A DNA stretch of 64,000 nt from Jatrophihabitans telluris (GTDB taxonomy: Bacteria; Actinomycetota; Actinomycetes; Mycobacteriales; Jatrophihabitantaceae), in contig NZ_CP097332.1 of assembly GCF_023516435.1 (NCBI RefSeq), forward strand, positions 1,054,001 to 1,118,000. The letters are read 5' to 3'. Shown here piece by piece: positions 58,115 to 64,000 of the stretch. A program made the translations under genes and the position numbers. The stretch's first letter is position 1, and every line of letters begins with the position of its first letter. A model generated the notes under the pieces. That model was not told where the DNA came from. It ran no database searches and worked only from the letters and a program-made list of their open reading frames with translations.

Positions 58115-60282
58115 GGTCATCGGTCCCCGGCCAGGACGCGACCGCGGACCGCATCGCCGCGATGCCGGTCGACGGGGCGGCCCTGATCTCGATCGTGCGG
58201 GACCTGACCGCGATCGGCTCCAGCCCGCTCGGTTTCCGCACTGCCGGCACCGCCGAGGATCGTGCCACGGCCGAGTACGTGGCCGGACAGTTCCGTGCGG
58301 CCGGCCTGGTGGACGTCGCGATCGAGGATTGTGCCGTGGACAGCTGGCGATTCCTCGGTGCGGATGTGTGCTTCGGAAGCGAGCCGGCTCGCACGCGGTT
58401 GCCGGCCTCGAGCTTCGGCGGGGTGCCGGGAACCACGCCGCAAGGCCTGCACGCGCCCCTGGTGGACGTCGGGCCGGCCCGGCTGACCGATCTGGACCGA
58501 GTGAGCGAGTCGGGCGGCCTCCGCGGCGCGATCGCCCTGCTGGACTGGCAGGATCCGCTGCTCCATCCCTCGGTGATCGTCCTGGAACTGCAGGCTCGCG
58601 GCGTCGCCGGCCTGATCGTGAACTGCCCGCGCGGCGGACCTTGGTACCAGGGCCTCGACGCCGTCGGCGCGTTCGACGGGCACTGGCCGGCGGGCGCGCC
58701 CCCGATGGTCATGATCAGCGCGGAATCCGCCGCGCTCTTGCGCGATCGTGCCCCGGCGGTGGTTACGCTCCGGCTGGAGGTCGAGCTCCGGCCCGATGGC
58801 GTGGGAAGTAACGTGGTCGGCTACCTGCCCGCGGGCAGGCCGGGCGCCCGGCCGGGCGATCCGCATGGCTCGGATGCCTCGGATGCCTCGGATGCCTCGG
58901 ATGCCTCGGATGGCTCGGAAGCCTTGGACGAGCGGGATGCCCTCGGACGCGGGCCCATCGTCGTCGGCGCGCATTCTGACGCCTGGTTTCGCGGTGCCTT
59001 CGACAACGCCAGTGGGGTGGCCGTGCTGATCGGGATGGCCAGGGCGATGGTTCACGCGTCAGCGCAGGAAACGGCGCAGGAAACGGGGCAGGAAACGGCG
59101 CAGGGAACGGGGCAGGGCTCGGGCGGGTCCCGCGGAGCGGCATGCGTGCCGCCCCGGCACCGGATCTGCTTCACGACCCGGACCGCCGAGGAGTGGGGCT
59201 TGATCGACAGCCCTTACGACTGGTGCATCGGCGCCTGGCGACAGGTGAGCCAGACGCATCCGGAGTGGCGCACCGAGGCGGCCTTCGCCCTGTGTGTCGA
59301 GGCATCCGGTCATCGCGCCCTGCGGGCTGTCGTCGAGGCGCCGCCTGAACTGGAGAGTTGGTCCCATGCGATCTGCGTTCGAGCCGAAGCGGCCGGCTGG
59401 ACACCCAACGGCTGGCGCGTGTCGGCTCCGGTGGCCGGTACCGAACAGTGGCCGTACCTGATCGCCGGCGTGCCGGGAATCGCCAGCTACGCATGGGAAA
59501 CGGAGTTCGGACGCACCGACTACCACACTCAGCGCGACGATCTGGCCCTGTTGGACCCGGCGCTGCTCGAAGCCCAGGTCCGGCTGAATCTGCTGATGGT
59601 GCTGGAGGCCGATCGCGATCCGGCCTCGACCCTGAACCTGAGCGCCCGTACGGCCGCGTGGCAGCTGGCCGCCGAGCGCTTCGCCCATCCGTCCCTGGCC
59701 GAGGCCGCGGCCGGCTTGACCCGCATCAGTCCGGCCGGCTCCCGAGCCGCGTTCGCCGTGCTCGGCCCGGCCATATTTGCTCTCGACGCGCACGACGAAT
59801 GCGCTGAGCCCTTCGCCCAGCACGCCGCCGACCTCGACCGGGTGGATCAGGTCATCGTCGAGATCCGCAGCGGCCGGACCGGCCTCGCGGCCGACCTGCT
59901 GCAGCAGGTGGGGCACAACCACTTCGGCTTGTTCCTGACGGAGGATTCGTTGCGGCGATGGAACGCGCGGCTGGCCCCGGACCGGCTACGACGCAGCTGG
60001 GCCGCCGACAGCCACGTGACGGTCGGGCCCGTGTTGAACGAGCAGGTGCGCAGCCTGCGGGCACATTCGGCTGGCGCGTCCGTCGATCTGGTGGCGCTGC
60101 TCGACCGCCTGGCCGAGCTCCGGGCCGAGCTCGTGACCGGCTTGACCGGACGGCTGGACGAACTGGCCGCCGCCCTCACCCGCGCGCTGGAGGTCGCTAC
60201 GGCCGCGATGCGTGGCGCTACCGAACCAGCGGCCATCAACCCTGCCGCCGCCAACCCTGCCGAAACCGGAACGGAGTTCTGA
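58111..60282 (+). CDS. M28-type metallopeptidase with PA-like insertion
   Basis: A 723-residue zinc peptidase-like protein without signal peptide. The catalytic domain is split: N-terminal part about 1-95, a PA-like insertion about 95-230 with GVAGLIVNCPRGGPWY, then VVGAHSDAWFRGAFDNASG with the zinc His/Asp, RTAEEWGLIDSPYD with the catalytic Glu pair, and DYHTQRDDL with the last zinc His. The C-terminal roughly 200 residues are helical. Two in-frame tandem repeats (SDASDA... and QETAQETG...) flank the catalytic metal segment. GTG start in a GTGA overlap; ends one base into the M20 gene. Amino- or carboxypeptidase activity is inferred. Confidence 0.85.
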   Translation: MRSSVPGQDATADRIAAMPVDGAALISIVRDLTAIGSSPLGFRTAGTAEDRATAEYVAGQFRAAGLVDVAIEDCAVDSWRFLGADVCFGSEPARTRLPASSFGGVPGTTPQGLHAPLVDVGPARLTDLDRVSESGGLRGAIALLDWQDPLLHPSVIVLELQARGVAGLIVNCPRGGPWYQGLDAVGAFDGHWPAGAPPMVMISAESAALLRDRAPAVVTLRLEVELRPDGVGSNVVGYLPAGRPGARPGDPHGSDASDASDASDASDGSEALDERDALGRGPIVVGAHSDAWFRGAFDNASGVAVLIGMARAMVHASAQETAQETGQETAQGTGQGSGGSRGAACVPPRHRICFTTRTAEEWGLIDSPYDWCIGAWRQVSQTHPEWRTEAAFALCVEASGHRALRAVVEAPPELESWSHAICVRAEAAGWTPNGWRVSAPVAGTEQWPYLIAGVPGIASYAWETEFGRTDYHTQRDDLALLDPALLEAQVRLNLLMVLEADRDPASTLNLSARTAAWQLAAERFAHPSLAEAAAGLTRISPAGSRAAFAVLGPAIFALDAHDECAEPFAQHAADLDRVDQVIVEIRSGRTGLAADLLQQVGHNHFGLFLTEDSLRRWNARLAPDRLRRSWAADSHVTVGPVLNEQVRSLRAHSAGASVDLVALLDRLAELRAELVTGLTGRLDELAAALTRALEVATAAMRGATEPAAINPAAANPAETGTEF
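58867..58920 (+). repeat. In-frame 9-bp tandem repeat in the M28-type gene
   Basis: Six units of GCCTCGGAT or GGCTCGGAT encode alternating Asp-Ala-Ser, just before the catalytic His segment. Confidence 0.92.
59065..59112 (+). repeat. In-frame 12-bp tandem repeat in the M28-type gene
   Basis: Four units of CAGGAAACGGCG or close variants encode QETA/QETG, placed after the first zinc-binding segment. Confidence 0.9.
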
Positions 60283-61550
60283 TGGGCGATCACGCTGCCG
60301 CGGCGCTGGCTTATCTCGATGCCCGTGCACCGGACATCGTCGAACAGCTGAGCCGCCTGGTTCGGCTGCCCAGCGTGTCCGGCACGGACGAGGAGAACGA
60401 GATCCTCCAGGTCCTGTCGGAGGAAGTGGCCGCGCTGGGTCTGCCGGTCGATCACTGGCAGATCCCGTTGGCGGACACCCTGGCCGCGCCCGACTTTCCC
60501 GGCGTGGAGGTCGAGCGGAGCCAGGCGTGGGGGCTGGTCGCGACACTGCCCGGGACCGGAGGCGGACCGTCGCTGATGCTCAACGCTCACGTCGACGTGG
60601 TCCCACCCGGTGACCTGAGCGCCTGGCGGGACGAGGACCCCTTCAGCGGGCGGATCGATTCGCACGCGGTGTACGGCCGCGGAACGTGCGACATGAAGGG
60701 TGGCCTGGTCGCCGCGTTGTGGGCCGTCCGCGCCCTGGTGGCGGCACGGGTGCCGTTGCGGGGGGACCTGCTGCTGGCCTGCGTCCAGGGCGAGGAGGAC
60801 GGTGGGCTCGGCACCTACGCGACGATCGCCCGCGGATGGCGCGCCGATGCCTGTGTGATTCCGGAGCCGACCGGTCTGGATCTCGTCCCGGCCAACGGCG
60901 GATCGCTGACCTTCCGGCTGCGGGTGCACGGGCTGGCCGCTCATGCCTCCCGGCGCAGCGCCGGTGTCAGCGCCGTGGAGCGTTTCTGGCCGGTGTTCGC
61001 CGCGCTGCGAGCGTTGGAACGGGAGCGCAATCGCGACCCCGATCCGCTGATGGCCCGTTGGGACGTGGCCTATCCGATCGAGATCGGCACGGTGCGATCG
61101 GGCGATTGGTCTTCCTCGGTGCCGGACCTCCTGGTCGCCGAGGGGCGCTACGGGGTGGCGCTGGGGGAGGACGTGGCGGCAGCCCGGGCCGTGTTCGAGG
61201 CCGCGATGGCCGCGTGCAGCGCGGCGGATCCGTGGCTGCGTGATCATCCGGTGCAGGTGCAGTGGTGGGGCGGCCAGTTCGCTCCGGGCGCGACCCCCGC
61301 CGACGCCGCGATCATCGACACGCTCGCGCGGGCGCACGCTCGGCTGGCCGGCACGCCCCAGCAACGTTGGGGTGCTCCCTACGGCAGCGATCTGCGGTTG
61401 CTCACCGGGCTGGCCGGTATCCCCACCGTTCACTACGGTCCGGGTGATGTCGCCCTGGCCCACGGTCCGTTGGAGCAGGTTCCGATCGCGCAGGTCCTGA
61501 CGACGGCGCGGGTGCTGACGCTGACCGCGATCGAGCACTGCGGGCTCTAG
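60282..61550 (+). CDS. M20 family metallopeptidase (ArgE/DapE-like)
   Basis: A 422-residue M20 enzyme of the ArgE/DapE/carboxypeptidase group. Zinc and catalytic elements are LMLNAHVDVVPPGD, GRGTCDMKGGLVAALWA and the pair Glu-Glu in VQGEEDGGLGTY; the lid/dimerisation domain follows (NGGSLTFRLRVHGLAAHASR). The end has RLLTGLAGIPTVHYGPGD with the last metal His nearby (ALAHGPLEQV). ATG overlaps the stop of the M28-type gene by one base. With the upstream peptidase and phosphatase it forms a three-gene hydrolase operon, perhaps for one amide-containing metabolite. Confidence 0.92.
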   Translation: MGDHAAAALAYLDARAPDIVEQLSRLVRLPSVSGTDEENEILQVLSEEVAALGLPVDHWQIPLADTLAAPDFPGVEVERSQAWGLVATLPGTGGGPSLMLNAHVDVVPPGDLSAWRDEDPFSGRIDSHAVYGRGTCDMKGGLVAALWAVRALVAARVPLRGDLLLACVQGEEDGGLGTYATIARGWRADACVIPEPTGLDLVPANGGSLTFRLRVHGLAAHASRRSAGVSAVERFWPVFAALRALERERNRDPDPLMARWDVAYPIEIGTVRSGDWSSSVPDLLVAEGRYGVALGEDVAAARAVFEAAMAACSAADPWLRDHPVQVQWWGGQFAPGATPADAAIIDTLARAHARLAGTPQQRWGAPYGSDLRLLTGLAGIPTVHYGPGDVALAHGPLEQVPIAQVLTTARVLTLTAIEHCGL

Positions 61551-61559
61551 TCTGGGCTC

Positions 61560-63065
61560 ATGGCGGGAAAGCTCGAGGAGTATCGCCGCAAACGCAGCGC
61601 GCAGCGGACCCCCGAGCCCGTCCCGCCCGACGGTGCCGACGGTGTCGACGGTGCCGACGGTGTCGACGCTGCCGAGGGCGCCGGCGCCGAACCCGGCCCG
61701 GAACACGACGCAACCGGCAACAGCTTCGTCGTGCAGGAACATCACGCCACCGCCCTGCACTGGGACTTTCGTCTGGAGCGCGAGGGGGTGCTGGTGTCCT
61801 GGGCGGTGCCCAAGGGTCTGCCGGTAGACCCGAAGCACAACCATCTGGCGGTGCACACCGAGGACCATCCGCTGGACTACGCCGGTTTCGCCGGGGACAT
61901 CCCGGCGGGTGAGTACGGCGGCGGCAACGTCGCCATCTGGGATCGTGGCACGTACGAACTGGAGAAGTGGACCGACTCCGAGGTCAAGTTCGTCCTCGAC
62001 GGGGGCCGGGTCTCGGGTCGCTACGTGCTCATCCACACCGGCGGCAAGAACTGGATCATGCACCGGATGTCACCACCCGCTCAGGAGGACTACGTGCCCT
62101 TGCCCCAGGACATCCCACCGATGCTGGCCACCCTGGCCACCCTGCCGCCGGCCGCGGAGGACGACAGGTGGGCGTATGAGACCAAGTGGGACGGGGTGCG
62201 GGCGGTGGTCTACGTCGACGGGGGCCGGGTGCGGGTGATGTCGCGCAACGATCGCGATGTCAGCGTCAGTTACCCGGAGCTGCGCGCGCTCGGGGAAGCG
62301 CTGTCGAGCACTCAGGTCGTGCTCGACGGCGAGATCGTGGCCTTCTCCTCAGCCGGCCGACCCAGTTTCTCTCGGCTGCAAAAGCGCATGCACGTGACCA
62401 AGGCGGCCGAGGTGAGACGGCTGGTCGAGTCCGATCCGGTGGTCTATCTGATCTTCGACCTGCTCTACCTGGATGGGCATTCCACCGTTGATCTGCCGTA
62501 TGAGAAGCGTCGCGAGCTGCTGCAGCAGATGCAGCTGGCCGGCCGGTCCTGGCAGACCCCCGCGCACTTCATCGGCGGCGGTGCCGAGGTGCTGCGGATC
62601 AGCCAGGAACACGGCCTGGAGGGCATCGTCGCCAAGCGACTGGACAGCAAGTACCGACCGGGTCGCCGGTCCGCCGACTGGCGCAAGGTCAAGAACGTCC
62701 GCGCCCAGGAAGTGGTGATTGTGGGCTGGAAGCCGGGCAAGGGCCGTCGGGAGGACACCGTCGGCGCCCTCATGCTCGCCGTCCCCGGCCCGGACGGCCT
62801 GCGGTACGTCGGCAATGTCGGCACCGGATTCACCGACGCGATGCTCGACGATCTGCACACCACCCTCACCCGGCTGAGCCGCAAGTCCTCCCCGCTGGCC
62901 GGCACGCTGACCACCGCCGAGGCCAGGGACGCACGGTTCGTCACGCCCAAGCTCGTGGGCGAGGTCAGCTTCGGTGAGTGGACACCCGATGAGCGAATCC
63001 GGCACCCGGTCTGGCGAGGACTACGTCCGGACAAGAACCCTGATCAGGTCGTGCGGGAAAGCTGA
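61560..63065 (+). CDS. LigD-type ATP-dependent DNA ligase with 3'-phosphoesterase domain
   Basis: A 501-residue protein related to the non-homologous end-joining ligase LigD. Residues about 55-170 are the 3'-phosphoesterase domain (HHATALHWDFRLEREG, HTEDHPLDYAGFAG). Residues about 185-485 form the ATP-dependent ligase: the nucleotide-binding Lys209 in YETKWDGVRAVVY, DGEIVAFSS, FDLLYLDGHS, GLEGIVAKRLDSKY and WRKVKNVRAQEVVIVGW. The polymerase/primase domain of full LigD is absent. A DGADGVD duplication lies in the N-terminal linker. ATG start nine bases after the M20 gene. A Ku gene is not in the window. It may work in end joining with a separate polymerase. Confidence 0.93.
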   Translation: MAGKLEEYRRKRSAQRTPEPVPPDGADGVDGADGVDAAEGAGAEPGPEHDATGNSFVVQEHHATALHWDFRLEREGVLVSWAVPKGLPVDPKHNHLAVHTEDHPLDYAGFAGDIPAGEYGGGNVAIWDRGTYELEKWTDSEVKFVLDGGRVSGRYVLIHTGGKNWIMHRMSPPAQEDYVPLPQDIPPMLATLATLPPAAEDDRWAYETKWDGVRAVVYVDGGRVRVMSRNDRDVSVSYPELRALGEALSSTQVVLDGEIVAFSSAGRPSFSRLQKRMHVTKAAEVRRLVESDPVVYLIFDLLYLDGHSTVDLPYEKRRELLQQMQLAGRSWQTPAHFIGGGAEVLRISQEHGLEGIVAKRLDSKYRPGRRSADWRKVKNVRAQEVVIVGWKPGKGRREDTVGALMLAVPGPDGLRYVGNVGTGFTDAMLDDLHTTLTRLSRKSSPLAGTLTTAEARDARFVTPKLVGEVSFGEWTPDERIRHPVWRGLRPDKNPDQVVRES

Positions 63066-63129
63066 AAGCCGCTTGGCCAGCGCGACCGACACAGCGTCTC
63101 GGAGCCAGTGGTCGGGGCAGCGGTCACCG

Positions 63130-63555
63130 TCAGCGGTAGTAGCCCGCGACGGCCGCCCTGGCCTTGTCCGGTAGGAACGGTCCGTCGGTGGCGACGACCG
63201 GCCATCCAGCTCCGGGTTTGAGTTCTGCGAGCTGGTCGTTGGACAACGCGAACACCACGCGGCCCAGACCGGATCGCTCGATGGCTCCCGCGCACATCCG
63301 GCACGGCTCGCAGCTGGTGTAGAGGGTGGTCGTGGCCGCCTTCGGCCCGTCCAGGTTCTGCGCGGCCCAGCGGGCGAGTTTGAGTTCCGGGTGGGCGGTG
63401 ATGTCGTTGTCGGAGGTGACCGTGTTGTGGGCTTCGATCAGCACCCGGCCGTCGGCGTCCACCAGCAGCGATCCGAAGGGCGCGTCCCCGGACGTGCGGC
63501 CGGCCACGGCGAGGCGGATGGCGCGTTCCAGGTAGTGCTCGTCGGTTTCCCGCAT
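63130..63555 (-). CDS. Nucleoside/guanine deaminase-like (CDA fold) protein
   Basis: A 141-residue zinc-dependent deaminase of the cytidine deaminase fold, similar to guanine deaminases and tRNA adenosine deaminase-like proteins. Zinc ligands are H55 in AHPELKLAR (with the catalytic Glu57) and the pair C85 and C88 in TSCEPCRMC. Preceding APFGSLLVDADG is the family start of the core. The ATG gives the usual N-terminus; an upstream in-frame ATG would overlap the divergent VOC gene. Divergent from that gene. Confidence 0.88.
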   Translation of the reverse strand: MRETDEHYLERAIRLAVAGRTSGDAPFGSLLVDADGRVLIEAHNTVTSDNDITAHPELKLARWAAQNLDGPKAATTTLYTSCEPCRMCAGAIERSGLGRVVFALSNDQLAELKPGAGWPVVATDGPFLPDKARAAVAGYYR

Positions 63556-63607
63556 GGCCCCAGTATGCCCGCCCGCATTGTCGGAGGGGTCCGGCACGAT
63601 GGTGGTC

Positions 63608-64000
63608 ATGACAACGCGGTGGACCCTGACCTTCGATTGCGTGAATGCCCCGGCGCTGGCGGCGTTCTGGGCCGAGGCGCTCGGTTATCGACCGGCGCCG
63701 GCTCCCGACGGCTACGCCACCTGGGAACAGTGGCTGACCGCCTTCGAGGTGCCGGAGGACGAGTGGGACGACGGGGCCAATCTCGAAGATCCCGCCGGCC
63801 TCGGTCCGAACCTGTCGTTCCTCAAGGTGCCCGAACCCAAGGTGGTCAAGAACCGCCTGCACCTCGACCTCAGGGTGACCGGGGGTCGCAACGAGCCGGC
63901 TGAGCAGCGGCGAACGGCCATCCTGGCCAAGGCGGAGTACCTGGTCTCGCTCGGGGCGGTCCAGCTCGCCGAACACCGTTTCGGCGAGGTGCTCGACCAC
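63608..64000 (+). CDS. VOC family (glyoxalase-like) protein, truncated by the window end
   Basis: At least 131 residues are readable and the frame is still open at the end of the window. The start MTTRWTLTFDCVNAPALAAF and the following WAEALGYRPAPAP are typical of the glyoxalase-like VOC subfamily (Glyoxalase_6 group) in actinobacteria; LSFLKVPEPKVVKNRLHLDL is the metal-edge segment with a candidate His. Substrate unknown. The ATG is in the AC-rich context CATGACAA, with GGTGG just upstream, and is divergent from the deaminase gene. Confidence 0.8.
   Translation, partial: MTTRWTLTFDCVNAPALAAFWAEALGYRPAPAPDGYATWEQWLTAFEVPEDEWDDGANLEDPAGLGPNLSFLKVPEPKVVKNRLHLDLRVTGGRNEPAEQRRTAILAKAEYLVSLGAVQLAEHRFGEVLDH

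Noticed and set aside
59847-62063. Minus-strand frame of about 740 codons
   Set aside because: Antisense to the M28, M20 and ligase genes, all with intact motifs; no recognisable domain of its own.

Overview
The window is high-GC DNA from an actinomycete (Actinomycetota). The evidence is the mfd-mazG-eno-ftsB-DUF501-ppx housekeeping block, a DUF222/13E12-type HNH gene with a mycobacterial-type SOS box, DasR-like operators on aminosugar genes, GTG/TTG starts, and many ATGA/GTGA start-stop overlaps. The genus cannot be fixed from sequence reading alone; a Frankia/Nakamurella/Jatrophihabitans-like lineage would fit. No phage, plasmid, IS element or CRISPR array was seen.

Layout. 1-7.9 kb: end of mfd, small genes, SurA-like lipoprotein, mazG, eno, ftsB, DUF501 gene and ppx. 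8-16.3 kb: SOS-type HNH gene, DUF4235 protein, membrane acyltransferase, a PadR-controlled DrrAB-like exporter with two matching operator palindromes, an unusual tRNA with anticodon UAA, and a divergent SDR / SMP-30 lactonase pair. 16.4-23.3 kb: a CDP-alcohol phosphatidyltransferase fused to an LtaS/sulfatase-like domain, divergent from a tightly packed five-gene operon (BchC-like dehydrogenase, degenerate 6-carboxytetrahydropterin synthase homologue, GT4 glycosyltransferase, LPG-synthase-type membrane protein, RibD-like reductase). This looks like an uncharacterised pathway. 23.5-31.6 kb: PAS-GAF-GGDEF protein, PfkB kinase, SDR, OYE-family enzyme, small proteins, isochorismatase, SOS-type radical SAM gene and quinone oxidoreductase.

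32.5-46 kb is an accessory surface locus: a 762-residue secreted repeat protein, a 2389-residue Gly/Ser/Thr/Ala protein built of about eleven units of roughly 203 residues with a C-terminal LAFTG sorting signal, a strong hairpin, a TetR-like regulator, a proline-rich single-pass membrane protein, a DUF4397 protein and a class F sortase. 46-49 kb: ThuA-like and FUSC-like proteins.

49.3-56.2 kb is a cell-wall aminosugar recovery locus: nagZ-type GH3 and murQ in one operon, and a sugar-binding lipoprotein, two ABC permeases and nagA in another. Each promoter carries DasR-like operator sequence between its -35 and -10 elements. 56.2-64 kb: Gfo/Idh/MocA oxidoreductase, histidine phosphatase, M28 and M20 peptidases in a coupled operon, a two-domain LigD-type ligase, a deaminase, and the start of a VOC-family gene that runs off the end.

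Short in-frame tandem repeats (9-15 bp) recur in several otherwise ordinary genes of this window.
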